A DNA stretch of 64,000 bases from JAWXCE01 sp033764775. GTDB lineage: Bacteria; Pseudomonadota; Alphaproteobacteria; Rhizobiales; Rhodomicrobiaceae. Position numbers and translations under genes: made by a program. The stretch is taken from contig JANRIQ010000023.1 in NCBI GenBank assembly GCA_033764775.1, positions 1-64,000 on the forward strand, read 5' to 3'. Shown here in pieces: positions 55,372-63,269 of this stretch. The notes under the pieces were generated by a model, which saw nothing but the letters and a program-made list of their open reading frames with translations, was not told where the DNA came from and searched no databases. Position 1 is the first letter of the stretch, and every line of letters begins with the position of its first letter.

Positions 55372-55649
55372 GCCTGCCAGCTCGCAACATCATTGCAGGG
55401 CTCGTCGGCGCCGTCATCGCAACCGTTGCGATGATCTGGTTTATCGAGACCGGATCGATCGTCGATCTTCTCCTGGTCATCGCCGGGCTTCTGAACATCG
55501 CGGGCGCGGTTTGGGCCGGTTGGCAATCGCAGAGACAGGGTCTGCGCGAGAGCGCGACGCAGTCGTCATCGGAAATGGAAAGCCCACCGATCATCGTGGA
55601 CCCGCACGCGCTGAGGGATGAGGAGCCGGGCGCGCGGGTGCTGCATTAA
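55368..55649 (+). CDS. small two-helix membrane protein after trpB
   Basis: A 93-aa protein that starts on the trpB stop (ATGA) and so is translationally coupled to it. Two hydrophobic segments (IIAGLVGAVIATVAMIWFI and IVDLLLVIAGLLNIAGAVWAGW) are followed by a polar tail (LRESATQSSSEMESPPIIVD). It is not a TrpA fragment. No family was recognised; a role in tryptophan synthesis is not implied. Confidence 0.72.
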   Translation: MSLPARNIIAGLVGAVIATVAMIWFIETGSIVDLLLVIAGLLNIAGAVWAGWQSQRQGLRESATQSSSEMESPPIIVDPHALRDEEPGARVLH

Positions 55650-55660
55650 GCGTGCAGCGT

Positions 55661-56785
55661 TCAAGATGATGCGTTGCACCAGGCCGCCGCGATCTCGGTG
55701 AACATCGAGGCGGCCTGGTGAACGCGCGCGATGCTCGCCCATTCGTCGGTCTGGTGCGCGAGTTCGGGGTCGCCGGGGCCAAAAATGAGCGTCGGCGGGT
55801 GGCCCATCGCCGGTTTCAGCGCGGCGGCGTCGGTGAAATAGGGCGCGATGGTGGGCGTGGGCCGGGCGCCCAGCGCGCGCTCGGCCACGTCGAACACGGA
55901 TTGTATCCACACGTCCGCCGGGTCGCTCCATACGGGCGCGGCGGAGGACAGCTTCACGAACTCCACCTCGCCGCCGCCCGTCTCGTTCAGCGCGGCCATC
56001 ACCGCGTCCTCGTCCATGCCCGTCACCATGCGGATGTCGAGGCCGATGCGCGCCTCGTCCGGAACCGAGTTTACGTTCATGCCGCCGCGCAGCCAGCCGA
56101 CGCTGAGTGTCGGTTCGCCGCCCGCGTTGTGGAAGTTGCCGGGGAACTTGAAGCTCTCCAGCCGCGTGACCGCGCGCGCCGCCTTATACACCGCGTTGTC
56201 GCCCATATACGCCATCGAGCCGTGCGCCGTGACGCCGCTCGCGCGCCCCTCAACCCACAGCACGCCCTTGTGACCGATCAGCGGCTGGTTGTTGGTCGGC
56301 TCGGCGACGATCATTGCGCCCGCCTTGGGCAGCACGCCCGCCCGCGCCATGAAATTCGCGCCCTCGCAGCCGCGCTCCTCCCCCGCCGAAATGACGAGCA
56401 CGAGGCCGGGCGAGCGCGCGAGATGCGGCGCCAGGTCGACCGCCGCCTTCACGAACGCCGCGACGCCGCCCTTCATGTCCGTCGCGCCGCGTCCGTAAAT
56501 CCGGTCGCCGTCCACGTCGGCAGCGAACGGCTCGACCGTCCACGGCTTGGCGCCGAGCGGCACCACGTCGGTGTGGCCGGAGAAGCAGAGCGGCGGGCCT
56601 GAGCCGTCGCCGATGGCGGCCGCGATCAGGTTCGCCCGGTTCTCGCCCATGGGGATGAGGCGGCACTCGTAGCCCGCGCCCTCCAGAATGCGCGCGAGAT
56701 GCTCCGCGCACGGCCGCTCATCACCCGGCGGGTTGACGGTCGGGATGCGGATCAGGTCGCGGGTGAGTTGGCTAGCATCAAGCAT
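55661..56785 (-). CDS. M20 family deacylase (ArgE/DapE type)
   Basis: A 374-aa zinc-dependent amidohydrolase such as succinyl-diaminopimelate desuccinylase or acetylornithine deacetylase. Metal ligands are seen in CFSGHTDVVPLG, IYGRGATDMKGGVAAF and SAGEERGCEGANFM, and the dimerisation part in GVTAHGSMAYMG. Within M20 the exact substrate cannot be told from this; DapE is usually found elsewhere in this order. The ATG at 56785 is chosen because MLDASQLTRDLIRIPTVNPP begins the family domain. It overlaps the CDF gene by eight bases as the last of a three-gene operon. Confidence 0.9.
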   Translation of the reverse strand: MLDASQLTRDLIRIPTVNPPGDERPCAEHLARILEGAGYECRLIPMGENRANLIAAAIGDGSGPPLCFSGHTDVVPLGAKPWTVEPFAADVDGDRIYGRGATDMKGGVAAFVKAAVDLAPHLARSPGLVLVISAGEERGCEGANFMARAGVLPKAGAMIVAEPTNNQPLIGHKGVLWVEGRASGVTAHGSMAYMGDNAVYKAARAVTRLESFKFPGNFHNAGGEPTLSVGWLRGGMNVNSVPDEARIGLDIRMVTGMDEDAVMAALNETGGGEVEFVKLSSAAPVWSDPADVWIQSVFDVAERALGARPTPTIAPYFTDAAALKPAMGHPPTLIFGPGDPELAHQTDEWASIARVHQAASMFTEIAAAWCNASS

Positions 56786-57377
56786 TGGCAAGCTTTTTCT
56801 CCTCGCGCGCAGCCCGCCACACTTCGCCCGCGGCGTCAAGGTTGAGCCACGCGATGCCGAGGCCCACGATAATGTCCGGCCAGATGGAGGGGTAGGCCAG
56901 CGTGATGAGCGCGGCTGCGATGACCGCGACATTGGCGAGCGCGTCGTTGCGTGCGGAGAGAAACGCGGCTTTGGTCAGGCTGCCATGCTCTGCCCGGTGG
57001 CGCGCGAGCAGGAACGCGCAGGTGAGGTTCACCGCCAGCGCGCCGAGGCCAATCGCGGACATGGCGAACGCCGCGGGCGGAACCGGCGCGGCGAACTTGC
57101 TCCACAGCGTCCACAGGAACGCGGCGGCGGGAATCAGCATGATCGCGGCGAGCGCTATGCCCACATTGGCGCGCCGCGCCGCCGTCCAGCCGATCGCGGC
57201 GAAAATGAGCAGATTGACGGCCGCGTCCTCCAGGAAGTCGACGCTGTCGGCGAACAGGGCCACGGAGCCGCTCCAGAGCGCGCCTGCGAACTCGACGCCG
57301 AAGTACGCAAGGTTAAGCAGCGCGACAATCAGAACCGTGTTGCGCAGATCGCGGGTAGTTTGAGCGCCAAGCGTCAT
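56778..57377 (-). CDS. cation diffusion facilitator transporter, transmembrane domain only
   Basis: A 199-aa protein with five to six membrane helices. FADSVDFLEDAAVNLL and FLSARNDALANVAVIAAALI carry the paired Asp/Asn metal-site residues of the CDF family. The C-terminal cytoplasmic domain of about 90 residues found in most CDF proteins is missing. The ATG overlaps the acetoacetyl-CoA synthetase stop and it is followed by the M20 gene, so all three are co-transcribed. It probably moves zinc or a related cation out of the cytoplasm. Confidence 0.85.
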   Translation of the reverse strand: MTLGAQTTRDLRNTVLIVALLNLAYFGVEFAGALWSGSVALFADSVDFLEDAAVNLLIFAAIGWTAARRANVGIALAAIMLIPAAAFLWTLWSKFAAPVPPAAFAMSAIGLGALAVNLTCAFLLARHRAEHGSLTKAAFLSARNDALANVAVIAAALITLAYPSIWPDIIVGLGIAWLNLDAAGEVWRAAREEKKLANA

Positions 57378-59296
57378 GCTGTAAGTTCCGGCAGCGCGCG
57401 GAAGTGGTCGAGCGCCTCCGGGTTCGCCAGCGCCTCCTTGTTCTTCACCTCGCGGCCCGAGATGATGTCGCGCACGGCGATCTCGGTGATCTTGCCGGAT
57501 TTCGTGCGCGGGATGTCCGGCACCTGCACGATGACGGCGGGCACGTGCCGCGGGCTTGCGCCCTCGCGGATGCGGCGCTTGATGCTCGCGCGCAAGGTTT
57601 CGTCGAGCGTCAGCCCGTCCCGCAGCACGACAAACAGCACCACGCGCACGTCGTTGTCCCAATCCTGGCCGATGACGATGGACTCTTTCACCTCCGGCAA
57701 CTGCTCCACCTGCCGGTAAATCTCCGCCGTGCCGATGCGCACGCCGCCGGGGTTCAGCGTCGCGTCCGAGCGGCCGTGGATGATGATCCCGCCGTGCTCC
57801 GTCCACTCGGCGAAGTCGCCGTGGTGCCAGATGTTGTCGAAGCGCTCGAAATAGGCGCCGCGGTATTTCAGTCCGTCCGGGTCGTTCCAGAAGCCGATGG
57901 GCATGGCGGGGAACGGCTGGCGGCAGACGAGTTCGCCTTTGCCGGAGCGGATCGGCTCGCCCGCCTCGTTCACCACATCCACCGCGAGGCCAAGGCCCGG
58001 CCCCTGGATCTCGCCGCGCCACACGGGGAGCAGCGGGTTGCCGATGACGAAGCACGAGCAAATGTCCGTGCCGCCGGAGACGGAGGCGAGATGCACGTCG
58101 GACTTGATGTTCTCATAAACGTAGTCGAACGACTCAGGAACGAGCGGGGAACCCGTCGACGCGATCATGCGCACGGTCGCGAGGCTGTGCGTATCGCGCG
58201 GGCGCAGGCCCTGCTTTTTCAGCGCGTCGATGTATTTGGCTGACGTGCCGAAATGGGTCATGCCCTCCGCGTCCGCATAGTCGAACAGCACATTGGCGGT
58301 CGGGTGGGTCGGCGAGCCGTCGAACAGCAAGAGCGTGGCGCCACTCGCCAGCCCGGAGACGAGCCAATTCCACATCATCCAGCCACAGGTCGAGAAATAG
58401 AACATGCGGTCGCCGGGCCGCACGTCGCAATGGAGTTGATGCTCCTTCAGGTGCTGCAGCAGCACGCCGCCCGCCGAGTGGACGATGCATTTCGGCGCGC
58501 CGGTGGTGCCGGATGAATAGAGAATATACAGCGGGTGCGAAAACGGCAGCCGCGTGAACTCAAGGCCGCCGTTAGGCGTGGCCGCCGCCGCGTCCCAAGT
58601 CGCCCCGCCGGGCAGACGAGCCGCGAGCGCTTCCGCCGCCCCGATGTAATTGATGACGGCGCAGGCATTCAGGGTCGGGAGCGCGCGGGCGATGGCCTCG
58701 GCCTTGTCCCCCACGTCGATGGTTTTGCCGCCGTAATAATAGCCGTCGCAGACGATGAAAGCTTTTGGCTCGATCTGCCCGAAGCGGTCGAGGACGCCCT
58801 GCACGCCGAAATCGGGCGAGCACGACGACCACACTGCGCCGATGGAGGCGGCGGCGAGCATCGCGGCGAGCGTTTGCGGCATGTTCGGAACCATGCCCGC
58901 CACGCGGTCGCCCGGCCCGACGCCCGCATTAATCAGCCTTTGCCGCAGCCCGGCGACATGGTCGGTCAGTTCCGCCCGGCTCCAGCGCATCCGCGCCTTA
59001 TCCTCGCCCCAGAACACGAGCGCTTCGTCTGGCGCGCGGGCGAGCAGGTTCTCCGCGAAGTTGAGCGACGCGCGCGGGAAGAAGGCGGCGCCCGGCATCT
59101 TGTCGCCGTTCTCGATATGGGGCGGCCCGCCCTTGTCGCCCACGACGCCGCAAAAATCCCAGACGGCGGACCAGAATGCTTCGGGCTGCTCGATGGAAAA
59201 GCCGTGGAGGGCGTCGTGGGCCAGGCCGACACGATCGGCAAACCGGCTCAACGCGGCGTCGCGCGACGGCGACGGTCTCCAAAGCGGCTGTGTCAT
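57374..59296 (-). CDS. acsA: acetoacetyl-CoA synthetase
   Basis: The enzyme activates acetoacetate with ATP and CoA, so that ketone or PHB degradation products re-enter acyl-CoA metabolism. The 640 aa show the family start FWSAVWDFCGVVGDKGG, FPRASLNFAENLL, the AMP motif LYILYSSGTTGAPKCIVHSA, the subgroup-specific YFSTCGWMMWNWL, and the C-terminal RTKSGKITEIAV with the catalytic Lys. It is the first gene of a minus-strand operon with a CDF transporter and an M20 deacylase. Confidence 0.94.
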   Translation of the reverse strand: MTQPLWRPSPSRDAALSRFADRVGLAHDALHGFSIEQPEAFWSAVWDFCGVVGDKGGPPHIENGDKMPGAAFFPRASLNFAENLLARAPDEALVFWGEDKARMRWSRAELTDHVAGLRQRLINAGVGPGDRVAGMVPNMPQTLAAMLAAASIGAVWSSCSPDFGVQGVLDRFGQIEPKAFIVCDGYYYGGKTIDVGDKAEAIARALPTLNACAVINYIGAAEALAARLPGGATWDAAAATPNGGLEFTRLPFSHPLYILYSSGTTGAPKCIVHSAGGVLLQHLKEHQLHCDVRPGDRMFYFSTCGWMMWNWLVSGLASGATLLLFDGSPTHPTANVLFDYADAEGMTHFGTSAKYIDALKKQGLRPRDTHSLATVRMIASTGSPLVPESFDYVYENIKSDVHLASVSGGTDICSCFVIGNPLLPVWRGEIQGPGLGLAVDVVNEAGEPIRSGKGELVCRQPFPAMPIGFWNDPDGLKYRGAYFERFDNIWHHGDFAEWTEHGGIIIHGRSDATLNPGGVRIGTAEIYRQVEQLPEVKESIVIGQDWDNDVRVVLFVVLRDGLTLDETLRASIKRRIREGASPRHVPAVIVQVPDIPRTKSGKITEIAVRDIISGREVKNKEALANPEALDHFRALPELTA

Positions 59297-59465
59297 GGCG
59301 ATCCCTCGCGCGGTGTTGTGGCGATGAATGGGGAGCAGAAAACCTTAATGGCCTTATTTTATAGGCAGAGCCTGTTAATCAGTTTATAACCCTTTTCCAA
59401 CCGCGTGACGGGGAAGCGGTGTTATGGTCTTTCACATACAATCGCTCTGATCATACCAGACAGGC

Positions 59466-61229
59466 ATGCGTTCAAAACCTCTTCTTCGCAAGTTTTTTGC
59501 GGCCTGCACCGCATTAGCCCTGATGGTGTCGCTGACGATCGCGGCCGTTCCGTTCCTCGTCGACGGCTCGAGCATCAAGCAGACGCTGGCCACGCGCCTG
59601 GCTCAGTTCACCGGCGGGCAAGTCGCGCTTCGCGGCCGGGTGGGTCTGGAAAGCTTCCTGTCTCTCACTGTCGAGGCGGAGACGATCGAGATCGCTGGCG
59701 TGACGAAGCTTGGCCCCGTCATCGGCGTCGTCGCCGACCGCGTCACGGGCAGTATAGACTGGTGGGATCTGCTGCGCGGCGATCTGCGCTTCGACAAGGT
59801 CACCGTCGAGGGCGCGCGCATCGAGGCGAAGCGCGGGGGCGACGGCCAGATACTGCTGTCCGAGGCCATGAACGCGCTCGAGGATGCGCCGTTTGAAACG
59901 ATCGTCGCCGTCAATTCGAGCGTCGTCGCGGACGGGGAGCCGACGCCGCTGAAAGTGGTCTCAGGCCGGCTTTCGCGGTCCACCAAAGGCCGCCGGCTCA
60001 CTCTCCGCGCCCAGCTTTTATGGAAAGACGAACCGCTAACGGTCAAAGCTCGGCGCGGACGCAAACGCACGACCGTCGCCGGGGTGTCGGCCCCTGTCGA
60101 TTTCACAGTGTCGGGCTTGCCGCTCAATCTGGCTTTCACCGGCGAGATGGCTTTTACGCCCGCCATGACCTTGCGCGGCGATGTGGAGTTCGCCTCGGCC
60201 GATGTCAGCGCGCTGCCCGGCTGGCTCGATGTCGCATGGTCGCTGCCCGAAACGCTGACCTCCATGACAGTCGAGGGCCGCCTGGCTTGGTCGGCGGAGA
60301 AAATCGCGCTGGACCGGGTCGCGGTCATGCTCAATCGGAATGATTTCAGCGGCTCCCTTAGTTTGCGGTTGGTCGACGCCTGCCCGGTCATTGACGGCGC
60401 GCTGGCGTTTCGCGTGCTCGACCTGACGCCGCTTGCGTTCCAGCGCGGCGCCCCAACGCTCAACCCATGCCTCAAGGCCGATCTCAGCATCTCGGCCGAG
60501 AATTTCATGGCCGGCGCATTATCGGGCGGCGCAACGGCCGCGGCCGTCCGCATCGAAAACGCGAAGATCATGGCCAATGTGGCCGAAGCGGAGATGTTCA
60601 GGGGTTCGCTGCGCGGCAATTTCGAGGCGGATTTGTCGCAGTCGACGCCGGTCTGGGTCGTTCGCGCGACAGGGCAAGACCTCGACGCCGGGCTCGTCGC
60701 CGAGTTCGCCCATTTGGACGCGTGGGTGGATGGGCAGGCGAGCGCGAATGTGGAGTTCAAGGCGTCGGGCCGCACCCCGCGCGAAATGCTCCAATCTATG
60801 ACTGGCCAGGCGAAGATCAATTTCCCCGCGGGCGGCGCGTTAGGCTTGCCCATCGCCGAGAGTCTGTCCGCCGTCTCCTCCGGCGCCGTGACGCTGGCCG
60901 ACCTCACGCCTCTGCAGTTCACCCGGCTGCGGGTCGATCTGAGTGCGGCGGACGGCGCGCTCGCCGCGCGCGCGTTCGAGATGAGCAGCGACCGATCAAC
61001 TGTGTCGGGGCGCGGCAGCCTCGATTTGCGCCAAGGTGCGTTCGACGGCCGCATGGAGGTGCGCAGCGCTTTGGCCGACATGGGCGCCTTGCAAGCGGTG
61101 CAGTCTCCGGACAACGGGGCCGCAGCGGTGCAGATCGTATCCATCAACGGCACCGCGCAGGAGCCGCGCGTGTCGCTGAACGGTCAGCCCATGACCATCG
61201 ACAAAAAAAGCCACTTCGCCCCGTTTTGA
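59466..61229 (+). CDS. AsmA-family envelope protein
   Basis: A 587-aa protein anchored by one N-terminal helix (FFAACTALALMVSLTIAAVPF), with the AsmA start LVDGSSIKQTLATRLAQFTGGQVALRGRV-type sequence, long beta-strand repeats, and a C-terminal AsmA domain (SGRTPREMLQSMTGQAKINF, GALGLPIAESL). AsmA-like proteins bridge the periplasm and are linked to lipid transport or outer-membrane protein assembly. The ATG is preceded by about 170 bases without a gene, which include a CtrA-like TTAA-N7-ATAA at 59376-59390. Confidence 0.9.
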   Translation: MRSKPLLRKFFAACTALALMVSLTIAAVPFLVDGSSIKQTLATRLAQFTGGQVALRGRVGLESFLSLTVEAETIEIAGVTKLGPVIGVVADRVTGSIDWWDLLRGDLRFDKVTVEGARIEAKRGGDGQILLSEAMNALEDAPFETIVAVNSSVVADGEPTPLKVVSGRLSRSTKGRRLTLRAQLLWKDEPLTVKARRGRKRTTVAGVSAPVDFTVSGLPLNLAFTGEMAFTPAMTLRGDVEFASADVSALPGWLDVAWSLPETLTSMTVEGRLAWSAEKIALDRVAVMLNRNDFSGSLSLRLVDACPVIDGALAFRVLDLTPLAFQRGAPTLNPCLKADLSISAENFMAGALSGGATAAAVRIENAKIMANVAEAEMFRGSLRGNFEADLSQSTPVWVVRATGQDLDAGLVAEFAHLDAWVDGQASANVEFKASGRTPREMLQSMTGQAKINFPAGGALGLPIAESLSAVSSGAVTLADLTPLQFTRLRVDLSAADGALAARAFEMSSDRSTVSGRGSLDLRQGAFDGRMEVRSALADMGALQAVQSPDNGAAAVQIVSINGTAQEPRVSLNGQPMTIDKKSHFAPF

Positions 61230-61314
61230 GCGCCGCCCCGCCGATTTGAGATTTGCCCCCGCTCGCAGCGCGGTTAATGTCCTGTCCGTGATTGCGGTTG
61301 CGGAAGGGGCGGAC

Positions 61315-62643
61315 ATGCGGAGCGGATCGGCGGCGGTTTGGGGTGCGGTGTTGGTGATCGGAGCATTGGCGTTCTGGGCGGGCCGGGCGTCCGCGCAGGC
61401 GACGCCGCCAAGCCTTGAAAACCCCGCCGCGACGCCGGCCGCCCCGACGCCTGGTCCGGGGGACGCGCCCGCCGCCGATGGGCCGCCTCAAGCCGCGCCG
61501 TCCGGCGATCGCCCAGCGCCGCTAGAGCCGGAGCGCCCCGCAACCGCAGAGTTACCCACGGCCGCGTCCCCCGCGCCCGCCGAAGAGGCAGCCGCCCCCG
61601 CGCCCGCTCCACAGCCTGCGCCCGCCGCGCCGGCGTCCCTTTCCGTCATGACGCGTCCGGGCGCATACGGCGCCGCCCAGAAAATCGCCGTGCTCGATCC
61701 GTTCGAGGCCGCCACCCCCAGCGTGTCCCTGATCGCCCAAACATATGACGGCTCCTACGCCGCGCTGCGCGACCTGATCGCGGACGGAAAGGCCGGCGAT
61801 GTGGTCGATCTCGGCTCCAACCTGGCGCGCATGGCCTGCGATGAGGGCTTGCTTGAGCCTATCGACGCGGCCGCCGTGCTGGGCGCCGACGCCCTCGACG
61901 ATTTCATCCCGGAAGCGGTCAAGCCGTGCGGCATAGGCTCCGCCGTCTGGTCGGCCGTCGTCGTATACAATCGCTCCGTGTTCGCGAGACGCGCCCCGGC
62001 CAGCGTGAAAGACTTGTTCGATTTGAAAGCGTTCCCCGGCAAGCGCGCGCTCCCCAGCGGGCCGAAATACCTGCTAGAGGCTGCGATGCTGGCCGACGGC
62101 GTTGAACCGTCATCTGTTTACGCCGCTCTGTCCACGCCTGATGGCGTGGCGAAGGCGTTCAAGCGGCTGGATCAGATTAAGAGCGCCATCGTCTGGTGGG
62201 ACAAGCCGTCCGCCGGCGTCGCGCGCGTCGGCAAAGGCGAGGCCGCCATGGGCCTGGCGTTCAACGGTCGTCTCTTTGAGGCGGCGGCGGCCAACCGTCA
62301 ACCGATCGCCGCCGTCTGGGATGGGCATATCTACGACGTGAACTATTGGGCGGCGCTGAAAGGCGGCTCGCAAACGAGGGTCGCGCTGGATTTCATCCGC
62401 TTCGCCGCGGCCCCGGAGCGCATGGCGGCGCAAGCCCGCCTCACCGCGTATGGCCCCACGCGCCGCTCGGCTGTCGCCCAAGTGGGCGCCCATCCGCAAC
62501 TTGGCGTGACCATGACGCCGCACCTCCCGACTGCGCCGGACAACTTTAAGCGCGCCGTAGCCGTGGATGAAGCTTGGTGGGCCGCGAACGGCCCCGAGAT
62601 GCAAGCCCGATTTGACGCCTGGCGGGCCGGAACGTCGCCGTAA
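61315..62643 (+). CDS. ABC-type extracellular substrate-binding protein (polyamine/iron-type fold) with Ala/Pro linker
   Basis: From the ATG at 61315 the protein is 442 aa. A signal or anchor segment (VWGAVLVIGALAFWAGRASAQA) is followed by about 95 residues of Ala/Pro-rich linker, then a periplasmic binding protein: AQTYDGSYAALRDLIADGKAGDVVDL, GSAVWSAVVVYNRSVF, VGKGEAAMGLAFNGRLF. The pattern fits PotD/putrescine-type binding proteins. No permease or ATPase gene is next to it, so it may be an orphan subunit or a sensor. The linker would let the domain reach through peptidoglycan. Confidence 0.85.
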   Translation: MRSGSAAVWGAVLVIGALAFWAGRASAQATPPSLENPAATPAAPTPGPGDAPAADGPPQAAPSGDRPAPLEPERPATAELPTAASPAPAEEAAAPAPAPQPAPAAPASLSVMTRPGAYGAAQKIAVLDPFEAATPSVSLIAQTYDGSYAALRDLIADGKAGDVVDLGSNLARMACDEGLLEPIDAAAVLGADALDDFIPEAVKPCGIGSAVWSAVVVYNRSVFARRAPASVKDLFDLKAFPGKRALPSGPKYLLEAAMLADGVEPSSVYAALSTPDGVAKAFKRLDQIKSAIVWWDKPSAGVARVGKGEAAMGLAFNGRLFEAAAANRQPIAAVWDGHIYDVNYWAALKGGSQTRVALDFIRFAAAPERMAAQARLTAYGPTRRSAVAQVGAHPQLGVTMTPHLPTAPDNFKRAVAVDEAWWAANGPEMQARFDAWRAGTSP

Positions 62644-62939
62644 CCGCGCGCGGAAAAGGCGGTTATCCAACGCTCACGCGCGTTGCCATGCTGCATTTGA
62701 GCCACGCGCGCTCGGGAGCGCGGATTCAGCCGATTTTAATGCAAGGCTCTCCGACTGAACGTTTCATTACGACAGCGGAACTCTGCTGGAGAAGCTGGTA
62801 CGCCCCCTTAGTCAAGCCGCCATAAGGGCTCCCGCTGCGCTCGCAGCGGATAAGTGCGCAGTCTCTGGTTGCATGCGTATTTTCGCCTTTGCGGATTTTG
62901 CGAGACAATCCACACCTCGCCCCCAATAGCGGTTGATAA

Positions 62940-63098
62940 ATGAATGCATTCCGCTGCGTCACGATTGCATCCATATGTAGTTTTTGTAATCTGACAGCCT
63001 ACCAAATAGCGTGGGTTTGCGTAACTCTTGCGCTTGCAACCACAAAAAGCAGCGCTCACGCCGGCCAAAGGGCGACGGCGTCGAGCGGTCAACAATAA
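62940..63098 (+). CDS. possible small secreted peptide
   Basis: A 52-codon frame, beginning MNAFRCVTIASICSFC and continuing with a hydrophobic stretch (AYQIAWVCVTLALATT) and an Ala-X-Ala-like site (SSAHA) before a short polar tail. A terminator begins 22 bases after its TAA. No convincing ribosome-binding site precedes the ATG and codon use lacks the strong third-position GC of neighbours, so it may be chance. Confidence 0.25.
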   Translation: MNAFRCVTIASICSFCNLTAYQIAWVCVTLALATTKSSAHAGQRATASSGQQ

Positions 63099-63120
63099 TA
63101 ACAACGAAGCGGGGTACTCG

Positions 63121-63150
63121 CGCTGCCGACAAAGCGTCGGCAGCGTTTTT
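63121..63150 (+). terminator. strong rho-independent terminator
   Basis: A perfect 10-base-pair stem, CGCTGCCGAC with GTCGGCAGCG, and loop AAAGC is followed by TTTTT. It is nearly 480 bases beyond the nearest certain plus-strand gene, so it most likely ends an unannotated transcript. Confidence 0.88.
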
Positions 63151-63269
63151 ATCCGCCATCCATTTCTGTTGTCCCATCGTCCGCAGCGGAGTTGTGTTTT
63201 ACACCTATTGCGATTTTTGCTAGCAGAAACGCGTGATTCCGCGTGGTTTCGGATATCGTTGGGGGCAGC

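Larger units (their letters stand above)
62644..63269. other. 626-base gene-poor region with hairpins, a possible small gene and a terminator
   Basis: Contains a TAACCGC/GCGGTTA hairpin overlapping the upstream stop (62641-62666), two near-perfect palindromes (62707-62722, arms CGCGCTC/GAGCGCG; 62832-62849, arms CCGCTGCG/CGCAGCGG), a possible 52-codon gene (62940-63098) and a strong terminator at 63121-63150. It is less GC-rich than its surroundings. It may encode a small RNA, a small secreted peptide, or both. Confidence 0.6.
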
